A stretch of 64,000 bases of DNA from Montifringilla adamsi (Eukaryota; Chordata; Aves; Passeriformes; Passeridae), in assembly GCA_017590115.1 (NCBI GenBank), contig JAGGNK010012559.1:516370-580369 (forward strand). Reading direction: 5' to 3'. Below are positions 44,401-56,579 of the stretch, one piece after another (within the stretch, counting starts at the first letter, position 1; the number at the start of each line of letters is the position of its first letter). The notes below the pieces were generated by a model. It was not told the origin of the DNA and searched no databases. It saw only the letters and a list, made by a program, of their open reading frames with translations. The position numbers and the translations under genes were made by a program.

Positions 44401-44540
44401 TCCAGGGAGGTCTGGAGTGCCCATCCCTGGGGTGTCCAAGGAAGGCCTGGACGTGGCACTGAGTGGCAATGCAGAGATTGGGCACAGCTTGGACTTGGTG
44501 GTCCTGGAGCTCTTTTCCAGCCTGAATGATTCCATGAAAA
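44401..44540 (+). mobile_element. older CR1 3' fragment
   Basis: TGCCCATCCCTGGGGTGTCC, AAGGCCTGGACGTGGCACTG and GGAGCTCTTTTCCAGCCTGA, ATGATTCCATG. Confidence 0.85.
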
Positions 44541-45354
44541 CTGAAATCACCTTTCCTGCAGGAGCAGTGCCACTGCCAGGCTCCAGCTTCACCAGCAGAG
44601 CCCACAGTGCCCCTCTCCAAGGGCTGGTGCTGCAGTCCCAGATCTGCACTTTTCCCTTTCGTTTTTGGTGGTTTCTTCCCCTGCAACTCTGTTCCATGCA
44701 GGAGGGAGCTGCTTCCCCCTCCCAGTGCTTCCTGGGATAAATCAGGGATGCTAAAGCACATTTTATTTGGAGTGTCTGCTGAGCAGCAATTCATCAATGC
44801 CAGGTTATCTGAAAATACCCATTTGTTGCTGCTTTATTCCCCACTACAGGAGCACAGAGGGACATCTCCACTGCAGCCATTAATCCTCCTGCCCTGGGCA
44901 GGGAGGCCAGGCCGAGCCTGGAAGCAGAACTCCACCAGTGGCTCTCAGGAGGGAAAAAGGGTGTTTGGGAAGGTGGAGCTTTGCTGGAAATCAGGATGGA
45001 CTGGGGGAAACCAGGGGGGTTCTCTGGGACCCTGCACGGGGTTGGGGCTGAGGAGGGGGAGAACTCTGCCAGCAGCTGGACACAAAAGAGGAACTTCTGG
45101 GAAAATGATTGTTCCTCTGCAAGCTTTGAGCTCAGTTCATTAAAGGTGTTCTTGGAAGATTTCTTTTCCAAATGAAGGCACAGGGCCAAAGCAAGTGACC
45201 GTGAACTTGGCACTTGTGGGCTCTCTGCTCGTTTTCTCTCTCTGATTACTGAGCCAGGCTCTGCTTTTAAGGTGAGAATATTGAATCCATAATTTCAAGG
45301 ACCACAATTTCTCCTTCATTAGATCTACAAAATCTGTTTCTGAGGAACACTGTG
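44541..45354. other. single-copy sequence, no gene recognised
   Basis: AT-rich at 45230-45330. No repeat family, no supported exon. Confidence 0.5.
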
Positions 45355-45610
45355 TCCTGGAATGGTTTGGGTTGGAAAGGACCTTAAAGACTACTCAGTG
45401 GCACCCCTGCCATGGCAGGGACACCTCCCACTGTCCCAGGTGCTCCCAGCCCCAATGTCCAGCCTGGCCTTGGGCACTGCCAGGGATCCAGGGGCAGCCA
45501 CAGCTGCTCCGGGCACCCTGTGCCAGGGCCTGCCCACCCTTCCAGGGGCGAATTTATCCCCAATATCCAATGGAAAGCTACTCTCCCACCCCTTCAATCC
45601 ATTTCCTCAG
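45355..45610 (-). mobile_element. CR1 3'-end fragment, about 255 bp
   Basis: TCCTGGAATGGTTTGGGTTG, CCAATGTCCAGCCTGGCCTT, CGGGCACCCTGTGCCAGGGC, then the more diverged AATTTATCCCCAATATCCAA. Confidence 0.9.
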
Positions 45611-46516
45611 AGTCAGTCCAAGCTCAGTTTAAGCCCTAGGCCTCAATGCCAGCACTCAGTGATTACAAGTGAGACTTCCAGAAGGTTTTGCACAGTTTAG
45701 TTCCTAAGTTGCATTTAGGAAATTTCCTTTATTATTCAAGCTTCTCTTGCAGCTGCCAACCCCAAGCCTGTGCCCTGTGCTGGCTCCCAGGGCTTGGAGT
45801 TCCTCCTCTGATTCCCAAGATCGCATTTGCAAGGAGTTGGAAAGTTTCCATGGACCAGGTGATCTCTCCTACTCCCCAACCTCTTCCTAATACTCCACAC
45901 ATGTACAGGAAAAATGGATTTTTACTGCTGGGTGTACATGGGTTTGCTGCCAACTCTTTCCAAATTAGCCCAACCCCCTTAATTACCCAGGTTTCTGCAG
46001 CAAGTATTCCTCAAAACCCTGGAAAAGAGATACTTAATGAATAATTGCATCTCATTGATCTCCTTAACTGGAATCACTTATTTGCTTAAAATTTGAGAAT
46101 TTGCTACTGTCCCTCAGGTCATTTTGTTTGGAGCGATGCAGACTGCTAGGGAGCTAATTATGTAAAATAGCAATTAATTTCCAACTGCCATGACAAATAT
46201 TTGACTTAAAAGATGCCTCTCTCTCCTGATGAGCTGCAGCCCTTTGGGGGCTGCTCCCTGCAGTGGCACAGGCCAGGGAACGGGCTGTCCTGGCACAGCG
46301 AGGGCTCAGGTTGGGTTTTCAAACACAGGTGGTTCCTTTGTGCTCAACCCCTGTTGCTCTGTCTGCACCCACGAAGGAGGAGTGCAGGGATATCCCACAT
46401 TTTTGGGATTTTTAGGCATTCCAGGAAGACACAAAGTGCAGAAATTCTCTTAAATCCACTGGGCTTTCTTCTGAGCTGTGTCCTTCAGCCCAGATTCAGG
46501 TGGTGGAACATGAAGT
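45611..46516. other. single-copy sequence, no gene recognised
   Basis: AT-rich at 46030-46220 (separate entry). Otherwise nothing recognised. Confidence 0.5.
46030..46220. promoter_or_regulatory. AT-rich candidate regulatory segment
   Basis: GAATAATTGCATCTCATTGA near 46040, GCTAATTATGTAAAATAGCA near 46153, ATTAATTTCCAACTGCCATG, then GACAAATATTTGAC. A compact block of homeodomain- and FOX-like motifs with no repeat similarity. Confidence 0.3.
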
Positions 46517-46622
46517 CATGGAATCACTGAATGTCCTGAGTGGGAGGGACCCACAGGGATCATTGATCCAGCTGCTGGCCCTGCCCAGAACCCCCAACAA
46601 CCCCACCCTGGGCACCCCTGGA
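46517..46622 (-). mobile_element. CR1 3'-end fragment
   Basis: GTCATGGAATCACTGAATGT, CCTGAGTGGGAGGGACCCAC, and CCCCCAACAACCCCACCCTG. Confidence 0.85.
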
Positions 46623-46635
46623 GTGGTGTCCAGGC

Positions 46636-46740
46636 CTCTGCAGGTGTTTCATGCACCACTGCAGGTATTTATTTCATGTACCAGTGCAGGTATTATTTCA
46701 TGCACCACTGCAGGTATTTATTTAATGTACCAGTGCAGTT
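46636..46740. repeat. four-copy tandem array, about 27-bp unit
   Basis: TGCAGGTATTTATTTCATGT and ACCACTGCAGGTATTATTTC alternate. Copies alternate between CACCACTGCAGG and TACCAGTGCAGG. Confidence 0.88.
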
Positions 46741-48654
46741 ACTGGCTGCAGGCTGTGGGTCAGCTGTCCCTTCCCACTGTGAGCCTGTGGAGAGGAGAGA
46801 AGCTGCAGAAGACACAAATCCTTCTTGGTCTGTAGAAGGAGCCCAGGTCTGAGCTCTCCTGGCACAGCAAAGCCCTTGGGATGGATGCCCTGAAGGACTG
46901 CAGGGACCAAGGCACTGAGAAATGGGGAAAGAGTGAAAAATTCCAGCTGGGACAGTGGCTGCCAGTTCTGCAGAGCCCTTGGGATGGTGACTGGGGCTGA
47001 ACCCTGACTCAGAGCTCAGATCCCACCTGCACCAGCTCCTGCTGAAAACAGTGGGAGCCATGAAAGAGCTGGGAGCTGTAGATGTCCGTGGATTCCAGCT
47101 GGAACCCCCTTGGGAATGAGGGGAGAGCCCCCAGGGGAAGGGCACTGCTGCTCTCCGAGGCTGAGACTGAGGATCAGCTGCTCCGCAGCAGATTCAAGCA
47201 ATGCTTGGAAGCAAAATCTTTCCCAAAGCTGGCGGGTTTGGGGAGAGATGTTTTGTTTGTTTCTGTGTGAGAGAGAGATTTATAAAATCAATGTGATGTT
47301 CCTGCAGCCCAGCAGGCCCATTCCTGCTGCCAGGGCTGCACAGCTCTCTGTCCCACAGACTCCCTGCTCATTTATTTCTCTTCCAGCTGAAATAAAGGCA
47401 GTGACTGAGCCATTTTTCCTGTTTGTGGAAACCTTGATGCTGCCAGATGGGAAACCCAACCAATATTCAAAGTGTGGCTGCAGGACTGGTTCATTCACCA
47501 GGTTTTACAGAAGGAACTGGCTGAATTCCCTGCACTAGGAATGGTGGCTAGGAATCAAATCCTGGAGTTGCCATGGCTTAGTGGGTTCCTGACCTCCGAG
47601 ACAGGCACAGAAATGAGCTGGCTGGGTGTTCTTTTCCATCTCATTGCCAAGGAAATGTTGTAAACTCCATGAAATGCAGGGAACCAAGAGTTCCTGGGTG
47701 GCTGAGAGCTCCCAGGGAGCTCCCTGACCTGTCCTGGCTCAGCAGCTCCCAGGAATGTGTCAGCTCCAGGCTCTCTGAATTCATTTGTTCTCTGCATGGA
47801 GCTGAATTTTGCATTTTGTGAATGCTGCCCCAGCTGCATCCTTACTTCCATCCTTTATTCCTTTGGCTTTCCCAAACCACTTGGGCACCTTCGCCCTGTG
47901 CACAGCCACGGTGCCAGAGCTGAGGTGTGGCGTGACATCCCAGAGAGCAGCAGCAGCAGCAGCAGGCAGGAACAGCCTGTTTGTTCAGGCTGGGATCTTA
48001 TTGAGAACACAATTCACCCTCCCGAGAGACTCAGAGATGAAAATAATCCTTTAGTTTTATTCCGCCGTCACTTCCAGCCCGTCTCTTTCGCTGCCAGCCC
48101 AGGCAGGGCAGGAGCAGCAGTAAAAGTGCCATTCCTGCTGTGTTTAGTTGTTCCAGGGGAGCACGGGAACAAGAGCCTGCCATGGAAAAGGCCCAAGGCA
48201 GAAGAACTGTCAGCCTTTGAGTCTGGGCAGAGAAACCAGCTGCAGAGCCGGTGGTGAAACCAAACACCTGAAGGCTGGGAGAGCTCCCCTGCCCGGCCTG
48301 GCACTGCCAGCCCTCTCCTGCTTCCACAGGGCAACTGCTCCGTGGCTTCAGCCAAACCACGGTGTTCCCTGCCCGAGAATCACCTGGATCCTGCTGCATC
48401 CTCCCGGCCATTTGCACAAAATCACCCTGATTATCCCAAATGCTTCCCCAAAACACCGCTGGAACAGGAGCTGCAATTACCGTCATTGCCGTGCAAATTT
48501 CCCTCCCCATAATCACCGCCCATCACAGCAGGCTCCAGGGGACCTTCGGCTGCTCCTGGGGGATGCTGAAACAAAGGTTTACCTGATTTAACTCTTTCCA
48601 GCTCGGTTTAGAAAGATTTTGTTGTGAGGAGTCTGCAGGAGCTACTCAGAGACT
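46741..48654. other. single-copy stretch, no gene recognised
   Basis: GC-moderate with several frames of 140-166 codons on both strands that overlap and lack domains. A CAG run is listed separately. Confidence 0.5.
47943..47966. repeat. short CAG/AGC run
   Basis: Six AGC triplets in a row. No coding context recognised. Confidence 0.85.
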
Positions 48655-48720
48655 TTTCCCTCCCTCCCTCCCTTCCTCCCTTCCTTCCATCCTTCCTTCC
48701 TTCCTTCCTTCCTTCCCTTT
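48655..48720. repeat. TTCC/CCCT microsatellite
   Basis: Polypyrimidine tract of CCCT words, then CTTCC words, with one CCATCC interruption. Confidence 0.93.
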
Positions 48721-49663
48721 TCACCTCATTAGTGACCATAAAATTACCCTAAAATTGACAGAACTCACAAAACTTATTCAGGTATGTGGATAAATCACTT
48801 TTCCCCATAGCTACCTACAAATGTATTTTATATTCTCTCCTTTGGAACTAACAGGGGGAGCAGCAGAGGTAAACACAGCCAAAATAATGAGAAAATTGGG
48901 TATTAGGTTTCTGTCCTGGCAGAGTTTTCTCAGAAATATCAATCTGGATACTTCAGAAACCTTCAGGTCCCCAAAGGTGCTTTGAAAATAGTAAGATTTC
49001 ATAAATACAAATCAATAGTGAGGCTCAGTTTTGCCTTTCCAGTGGGTTCCTTGGCCTTCCTCTACTGCTTGATCTCACTCCTCAGGCCTGCGAGTCCAAA
49101 CCCTTATTTTTTCTTTAAAATAAGAAGCTGAAATCTCTTTTACCCCTGAGTCTGGAACTCAGAGCTTCCAGAATATTGAATATTACCAGTCTTTTAATCA
49201 GACAGTCTGAATTTTTACATTTTCTCTATTTTGAGGGGTTAGGGCTCACACAGTGAGTGAGTGAGCAGCTCTCAGGCTCCTTCCCCTTCTCCCTCCCGCT
49301 GCCTTTCAGGAGTTTATTTTTAAAAGTACCACCCAGGGCATTGGAATAGCAATAAAGAATAGGTTAAACCTCTGATGTTTCATTCCAGGAAAGCTGGAAA
49401 GATTAATGCACTTGCCTGCAACCTGAGCCTGTGCAGTTCCCACTGCACAGAGCTGAGCAGCAATTCCTTTATTCCCCAGCCCTGCTGCAGGACTGTGGCA
49501 CTGCCTGGGCAGCTGAACTGCCCTGGCTGCTCAAAGGGGCTGGGAAGCCCTGCTGGCTTCAGGGGACAGCCTGGGAGCTGGGTGACATGGGAGGGCTGCT
49601 GTGGGACGGGTTACACCTCGCTGTGCTTGGGGATTTTTTTGTTATGGAGGACTTTTTGTTTCC
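48721..49663. other. single-copy sequence, no gene recognised
   Basis: AT-rich from 48720 to about 49220. Short GAGTGAGTGAG near 49253. No exon. Confidence 0.5.
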
Positions 49664-49880
49664 ACTGAGGTTGGAGAAGATATCCTGGATCATGGAGTCC
49701 GAGCTGTGCCCGACCCCCACCAGAGCCCTGAGTGCCACCTCCAGTTGTTCCCTGGACACCCCCAGGGATGGGCACTCCAACCCTCCCTGGGCAGCCCCTG
49801 CCAAGGCCTGAGCACCCTTTCCATGCAGAAATTCCTGCTGGTGTCCAGCCCGACCCTCCCCTGGTGCTGCTTGAGGTTCT
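49664..49880 (-). mobile_element. older CR1 3' fragment
   Basis: ACTGAGGTTGGAGAAGATAT, CCCTGAGTGCCACCTCCAGT and CACCCCCAGGGATGGGCACT. The extreme tail is missing or too diverged. Confidence 0.85.
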
Positions 49881-50061
49881 GTTGCTTTGCATGGCACAAA
49901 GGCTCATCCTGGCAGCTCCTAAAGGCTCTGAGCCTCAGCTGCCCCAGCTGGGAAACCTCCCTGACCCCTCAAACACAGCCCAGGGCAGCCTCTCAGGGGG
50001 TTTCACCTGTCCAAATGTTGCCTAAATTTCTCTCATTCCAGAGTTTTCATCCTTAGACTCA

Positions 50062-50162
50062 CAGATCACAGAATCCCAGAATGTCCTGAGCTGGAAGGGA
50101 CCCCAGGGATCATGGATCCAATCCTGGCCTGGCCCAGACACCTCTATCATCCCACCCTGGGC
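50062..50162 (-). mobile_element. CR1 3'-end fragment abutting minisatellite
   Basis: ACAGATCACAGAATCCCAGA, ATGTCCTGAGCTGGAAGGGA, up to CATCCCACCCTGGGCA. The 41-bp array begins directly where the CR1 similarity stops. Confidence 0.85.
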
Positions 50163-50770
50163 AGTTCTGCACCCCAGGTGTGTCCCAGCCCTCATCCCCT
50201 GCAGTTCTGCCCCCCAGGGTTTATCCCAGCTCTCATCCCCTGCAGTTCTGCCCCCCAGGGTTTATCCCAGCTCTCATCCCCTGCAGTTCTGCCCCCCAGG
50301 GTTTATCCCAGCTCTCATCCCCTGCAGTTCTGCCCCCCAGGGTTTATCCCAGCTCTCATCCCCTGCAGTTCTGCCCCCCAGGGTTTATCCCAGCTCTCAT
50401 CCCCTGCAGTTCTGCCCCCCAGGGTTTATCCCAGCTCTCATCCCCTGCAGTTCTGCCCCCCAGGGTTTATCCCAGCTCTCATCCCCTGCAGTTCTGCCCC
50501 CCAGGGTTTATCCCAGCTCTCATCCCCTGCAGTTCTGCCCCCCAGGGTTTATCCCAGCTCTCATCCCCTGCAGTTCTGCCCCCCAGGGTTTATCCCAGCT
50601 CTCATCCCCTGCAGTTCTGCCCCCCAGGGTTTATCCCAGCTCTCATCCCCTGCAGTTCTGCCCCCCAGGGTTTATCCCAGCTCTCATCCCCTGCAGTTCT
50701 GCCCCCCAGGGTTTATCCCAGCTCTCATCCCCTGCAGTTCTGCAGCCCAGGTGTGTCCCAGCCCTTCAGT
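50163..50770. repeat. uniform minisatellite with 41-bp unit
   Basis: TTATCCCAGCTCTCATCCCC starts at 50221, 50262, 50303 and every 41 bp up to 50713, thirteen units that look identical. Each end has a variant unit with GTGTCCCAGCC instead. A 268-codon frame reads through with a 41-residue period, an artefact of a stop-free array. Confidence 0.96.
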
Positions 50771-53024
50771 TCCTGACTCGGACACCAAAGATCTCATTTT
50801 GCTAAAAGGCTGTGATTCCTGGAACGATTTTATACTCCACAAAAATGGGGATAAATGGGAATCACTGCACTGTCATCATTATTTGCACAGAGCAAACACA
50901 TCATTAGGTGGGGAGTGAGGAGCAAGTTAATGGCATTTGCTAACTGATTGTGTCAAATTTCAGATGTTTCAATCGACTTGGTTTTTTTATTCTTCTTTAA
51001 TTTGGATTTTCTTACTTTTTCTCCCCTAAGCACCTTCTCAAAGGTTAGGTTATTGTTGCTGTTAATATTTCTGGGTGCTCCTAATTCAGCTGTATCTGGT
51101 TTTTGAGATTATTTATGTGTTGAGTGTCTTTGTTAATAGAAACCAGACTCTTTAGGATGACAAATGTGAGTGACAGCCAAAGAAATCACTTCATACAGGA
51201 TTCCTGACACAATATTTTGACAATTTCATTTGAAGTAAGACATTGTGATTGTCAGTTCAGTTACAATATGGTTGTTGCTCCCTAGTGGGGAAAAAAAATC
51301 AGGAAATTGAAGGAAATCAAACTCCCAGCTAAATGGTTTTTCCAGCAGAACATTCAGGTCTCGCCCTTGCCTCTCATCGCTCGTGTACAACACTTGAAAT
51401 GCATAAAGGGAGAGCAAACACCCGGGAAGTGTTGGAGAGCCTTTGAATAAACACCTGGAAAATCCAGGTAACGCCTCGCTCTCCAGGCTGGGAAGGTTTT
51501 TACCATTTCTGCTGCTTTTCTCCCCAGTGCAGAGCCCACAGCAACCCCCAGCATTGCTCATGGAAATGCTTTGGGGGGTTCTTTCTATTTCTAAGCCAAG
51601 AAAATTCTCATTAAATAGGAAGACGTCAGAACTGCCTGTGCCCAGCAGTGCTGGAAGTCAGGGAGGGCAGGAGGAGTGCTGGGAGGAGATGAGGTGGCAC
51701 TTGCTGGGAATTGTTGGAGGAACTTCATTTCTGTGGGGAAATGGGAAGGTTTGGAAGTAGAAATGTGCCAGGAAATGCATTTGTGATGGATGATAAAACC
51801 TCCCCTGCTTGCAAGAAGGATTTCTCCCCCAAAAAGGGGTTCTTGTACCACCAGGTGCTTTAGACAGAAGACTCAGGAACCATTTCATGCTGCAGGGGGT
51901 TCTCAGCCAGGATTAGTTCTTGATCTTTCACAGTAACCAAATAACAGCAAATAACAACCACTCCATTTGATCTTCATGTTCCTTTGGAGTTGTGGGGTTT
52001 TTTAATCTTTCTCCAAATTCTTGAAGCCTGGAAGTCGCCAGCAAGAGAAAACACTGAGCTGGTTCAAGTCATTTTAGTTAAAATCCCTCTCTCCTGCTCT
52101 CTGTGTTTTTGATCATGGAACAGCTTTTTAGGCAGAGTGAGAATTTGAGCAGAAAGCTGTTGTTTGGGTTAAAATATCTCCCATTTTGATCACTGAACAT
52201 TTTGATGCTTTGCATATCCTCCTCATTTTCTGCCTCCCTCCGCCTTGGCTCCAGTCCAGTGGGAAAAGAAGGCAGGGTTTTTTTGGCTGGGTGGGTTTGT
52301 GATTTTATTTTCTTTATTTCAAGTTTGGAGAAAGAAAAAAAAAAAACAAACCCAACAACATTTAGATGTATTTTGATGTTTTTAGGGAGTTAGAAAACAC
52401 TTTTCCCTCCAACAGCTGTAACACACCAGATGCTCCTGTCTCTCCTTGCTTGTCTGAATTCTTTGCACTCTTCTCCTTTCCTCATTAAAGTCCCTTTTCC
52501 AGTCTCTGTGCCCGTTGTTTGGTGATGAGCTGGGGGCTGCTGGAGCTGCAGGAGGGGTGTCTGAGCCCAGCCTGGCCTAAAACAGCCCTGCCTTTTGTTT
52601 CTGCCTGGGTTTTGTTGGGAGGGAGCCTCTGGATTGGGAACTCTGATGAATGAAACAGAGCCATTGTCAGCACGGGCCTTGTTGTCCTTTTGGAAGTGCT
52701 CACTGTGACAGAAACGCTCATTGTTGTGGTGGGAAACATAATCTGCTTTCTTCCTAGAGAATACAGACGGGGATGGATGTAGCCAGGCCTGGAAAAACTC
52801 GGAATTAGCTGGACTGGAGTTGTTTCAGCTGAAGAGGCTTCTGTGGTAGGAGGAACAATCTCATCTCTTTGTCCATCTCGTGCAAAGCAGACAGCAGTGG
52901 ATTGGAATTCATGACACAACAATTTGTTCACAGACTCTGGAACAGGGGGCTGGGAAAGTGGGATTTCCATCACGGATATTCTCAGGATGGGCTTGTGGGT
53001 TGAGCAATCTTTTGTTGCAAGTGG
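50771..53024. other. single-copy, AT-rich stretch, no gene recognised
   Basis: AT-rich 50930-51300 and 51900-52420, with GTTATTGTTGCTGTTAATAT near 51049 and an A11 run near 52334. No repeat family and no supported exon. Confidence 0.5.
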
Positions 53025-53311
53025 TATATCTACATCTACATCTATATCTACATCTACATCTATATCTACATATATCTATATCTGTATCTATATCTATCTA
53101 TATCATCTATATCATCTATATCTATATCTACATCTATCTATATCTATATATCTCTATCTATATCATCTATATCTATCTATATCTATATATCTCTATATAA
53201 TCTATCTATATCTATATCTATATCTATATCTATATCTATATCTAATCTATATCTATATCTTTACCTATATCTATATCATCTATATATCTATATCTATCTA
53301 TATAATCTATG
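53025..53311. repeat. ATATCT hexanucleotide microsatellite
   Basis: About 290 bp of TATATC/TACATC/TATCATC words. The left 40 bp are TACATC-rich, the remainder ATATCT with irregular CATCTA slips. Explains SISISYIYL-type frames here. Confidence 0.95.
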
Positions 53312-53372
53312 GATATATACACCCCCTGATACTGTTCTGGGCTAACATCTGGATTAGGTTTTAAGCAGCTTT

Positions 53373-53410
53373 TCACAGAATGACAAGGTTGGGAAAGGCC
53401 AAAACCTGAA
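53373..53410 (-). mobile_element. possible CR1 tail
   Basis: TTTTCACAGAATGACAAGGT, TGGGAAAGGCC resembles a reversed CR1 end for about 35 bp only. Confidence 0.45.
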
Positions 53411-54317
53411 AAAATTCCATGAACCAACTGAAAACTGGGGGAAATCACCATAAATGTTGTGTTTTCAGCTGTGATTTTGTTCATCTCTCCGCCAACAGTT
53501 AAAACTGTGGATATTTCCCCCAGTATCTCTGACCCTGGTGTCAGGACAGTGTGGAACCGGCCCTGGGATGGACTGAGGGATCAGGTCCTGCCAGACTGGC
53601 TTGGCACAGGTGGAAATTCTACAAACGGGCTTGAACTGGCCACCCTGCCTAGAGTGAGCAGTAATTCCGGCTTTGGGAATGCAGCCCTGAATCTCTCTAT
53701 TGAAATAATCCTCTGCAATGTGGCTGGAAAAGGTTTAATTTGTCTGCTGAGAGAAACAAGAGAGAGAGGAAGAGGCTGCGGAGAGCAACAGGCAGCACAT
53801 CCAAGCTGAGGGGCCTCTGTGGATTAGAGCAGTGCAGGGAAGGAAAAAAAAATATTTAGAGAGTGTTTGTTATCAATGCTGACTTCAGTGAGCGTGGGGA
53901 GAGGCCGGTGGGACCCAGCTCCTGCTGCATTCCAGGCTGCTGGAATTGCAGGGATGTGGGGAGGGCTGGGATGTGCTGCACCCACAGGAGCCAGGGCTGC
54001 AGATTGCAGCTGTCAGCTGAGGGGTTTGCACAGCCAAACAACCACATCCCATCTCACTCCTCTTATCTGCAGCTCACAGAGTGGGAGCAGCTCAGAGAGG
54101 GCTCTCTAAAAATGTTTCTGGCTCGGAGCTGGGCTGGGTCAGAGCCCTGGGTTGGTTCCAGCCGCCTCCATGCAGGAGCTGAGCTCCTGCTCTGTCCCCG
54201 GGTGTCCTCTCCATGGGTCCTTACAGGGCTCTGTTTTCCAGGAGACTCCATCTGCTCCTGCCTCTGCAATCCCTACAGGAATGCTTGGGTACAGCCCTGC
54301 TGCTGGGAGGGATATTT
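53411..54317. other. single-copy sequence, no gene recognised
   Basis: Nothing recognisable. AT-rich around 53840-53880. Confidence 0.5.
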
Positions 54318-54795
54318 TTCATGGAATTAGAATCAATAATATTGGAAATACCCTCCAAGATCAAAGAATCCAACCTTTAACTTAGCACTGCCAAAGCCAC
54401 CCCTAACCCATGTCCCCAAGTGCCACATCCATGGGGCTTTTAAGTCCCCCCAGGGATGGGGACTCCACCACTGCCCTTCCTGGACAGGCCTTTCCAGGAA
54501 GAAATTTTTTCAATTTTAGCCTGAGCCTGCCCTGGCCCAGCCTGAGGCCGTTCCCTCTCCTCCTGTCCCTGTTCCCTGGAGCACAGCCCGACCCCCCCGG
54601 CTGTCCCCTCCTGTCAGGAGTTGTGCAGAGCCACAAGGTCCCCCCTGAGCCTCCTTTTCTCCAGGCTGAGCCCCTTTCCAGCTCCCTGAGAAATTCTTCA
54701 GCCCCTTCCCTGCTCAGTTCCCTGCCCTGGAGCAGCTCCAGCCCCTCCGTGTCCTTCTTGTCCTGAGGGGCCAGAGCTGCCCCCAGGATTGCTCT
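54318..54795 (-). mobile_element. longest uninterrupted CR1 fragment, about 480 bp
   Basis: From TTCATGGAATTAGAATCAAT through CCAAGTGCCACATCCATGGG, CCTCTCCTCCTGTCCCTGTT, CTGTCAGGAGTTGTGCAGAG, CCTCCTTTTCTCCAGGCTGA to CCTTCTTGTCCTGAGGGGCC. The central 200 bp are the reverse complement of 17229-17640 and 22748-23148, nearly unchanged. Confidence 0.93.
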
Positions 54796-54807
54796 TCCAA
54801 ACCCAGG

Positions 54808-54868
54808 TGACAGGATGTCCTGAGGTGGAAGGACCCTCGGGACCATCCCGTCCAATGCCTCAGGGAAT
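54808..54868 (-). mobile_element. second, short CR1 piece
   Basis: GTGACAGGATGTCCTGAGGT, GGAAGGACCCTCGGGACCAT looks like the 3' tail of another CR1 directly behind the first. Confidence 0.6.
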
Positions 54869-55598
54869 GGCCCCTGCAGGGCTGAACGAGGACCTTGGGG
54901 TTTTTAGCACCAGGCCCTGAGCAGCTGAGCCAGTGCTTGGGTACATGGTGGGAAGTGGGCAAACAGGACTTTTCCAGCCTTTCCCCTGGAAAAAGGGGAG
55001 GAAGAACCTTTGGTGTAATGTGGCCTCCAGGGCTGAGGACACGAGGGCCCACAACATGGAGCTGAAGTCCCTCTGCCACATGGAGCTGGCCCAGTGGGAC
55101 GGGGGAGAACCCTCAGGGAGCTGGAACCACCTTTACCTCAAGAATCATTTTGAGTATCCAGAGCAGGCAGAGCCAGAGTCCCACCCTGCACACAACAGAG
55201 CCTCTCCAAACCCCTCGGGGGTGAGAACCAGCCTGGGAATTACCCTACAAAACCCCACCAAGGATCAAGGCTCAGGAGAAGGCTCTGGCTCCTGGCAGCA
55301 GAGGCAGGCAGGATTTCTGTGCTCCTGGGGCTGCTCTGCACTGCTGCAATCCCTGGCCTGATGAGAGAGAGCCCAGACTGAAGGGGAGATGCTCTGTGAA
55401 AAGCATGACCTGCCTGCAACAGGGTCAGCAAATTCCCAACATCAATATCCAGGCAGCACCTCCAGATTGTTTCCAAAGCTCATTATTTCAGGGAGCTGCT
55501 GTACGTGTGAGAGGCACTCATTACCTGGGAGCCTCGTTACGTTTCCTGCTCTCTGACAAAAAGTGGGCATTGCTTGGCTCCCTTAATTAATGCTCAGT

Positions 55599-55615
55599 GC
55601 ACCAAGAGGGAGCAG
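55599..55615 (+). promoter_or_regulatory. CTCF-like motif
   Basis: GCACCAAGAGGGAGCAG fits the CCA-n-n-AGGGGGC-type core loosely. One motif match without occupancy data is weak evidence. Confidence 0.2.
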
Positions 55616-55884
55616 TTGTGTTCACATCGGGGTTCTGCCGCTGCAGACGTGGCCACTGAAATCATCCTTCAGAGGAGCCATCAAAGGCCAAGCAGCCTCA
55701 TCCCACGTGGCAATTAAAGACATTTTTCCCTGTTGGAGCAGAGGACTTCCACTGAAGGATCCAGCATGATGCCAGGCCGAGGTCAGGCACTGCTGGAGCA
55801 ATCCTGCAGGACACTGTCACCTGATTGTACTGCTGGTGATGTTCTGTGTTGGGGCAGAGCCTGCTGCACCGGGGCCCTGTCACA

Positions 55885-56170
55885 GACAGTGATGATAAAA
55901 ATAACAATGAATTAGCAACAATTACAAAAACAGGTCAAAGATTTATTTTTCCTTCAGCTTCAACATAATTCTTCTGTTCAGCTTGCCAAAAGTATTTCCT
56001 TTTCCGTGAGAAATTTTAGCTTCTCATGAAAGCATTAAGAGTTTTTAATTCTTTTTTTTTTTTAAACCTGTCAGGATTTAAGAGGAGACTAAAAGAAAAA
56101 AAATCAAATTTCTTTGTTCAAATACAGTGAATAAACTCCAACTGCAAATTACAAATAGCCCCTGGGAGTG
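55885..56170. promoter_or_regulatory. AT-rich candidate regulatory segment
   Basis: AGCAACAATTACAAAAACAG, then GGTCAAAGATTTATTTTTCC (nuclear-receptor half site AGGTCA), a T11 run near 56052, and GCAAATTACAAATAGCCCC. No repeat similarity in the window. Confidence 0.25.
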
Positions 56171-56579
56171 AGGTCTAAGGAAGGGGAGTGGAAGTTGGGG
56201 TAATCGTGTTAAGCTCCTGGTGTGTCACTGAATCCTGCCGAGCTCTGAAAGGCAGGAGGCTCCTGAGCGCTCAAGGACAAACCTTTGTGAGCAGAAATTA
56301 GCTGCTTCCAGGATCAGCTGTGCCACATCCCCACAGCCCAGACACAAAATCCCTGCACAGCAACGTGTGGGGGCTCTGCTGGAGAGTCCCAGTCTGGGAG
56401 GAAGATGGCACCAGTGCTCCCAGACAGGGGCATTCCCATATGGGAGCATTCCCAAGGCCTGACTGATCACTTTTCAGTGCTTGATTTTCTCTAGGAACGA
56501 GAAATAAACAATATTTATAGGGGAGGGAGAAAACTCTTCAATGACTTGACCCTGTGCAAGATTCAGGGAACTGCTGGGA

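Larger units (their letters stand above)
54869..56579. other. single-copy stretch, no gene recognised
   Basis: Contains the CTCF-like site and the AT-rich block listed separately. No supported exon. Confidence 0.5.

Noticed and set aside
50112..50918. 268-codon open frame with 41-residue repeats
   Set aside because: Produced by the uniform 41-bp array; the start lies in a CR1 fragment and no splice or promoter signal supports it.
54403..54855. Open frame resembling those at 17319-17744 and 22499-23155
   Set aside because: All three are the same CR1 3' region, relics of the ORF2 end; not host genes.
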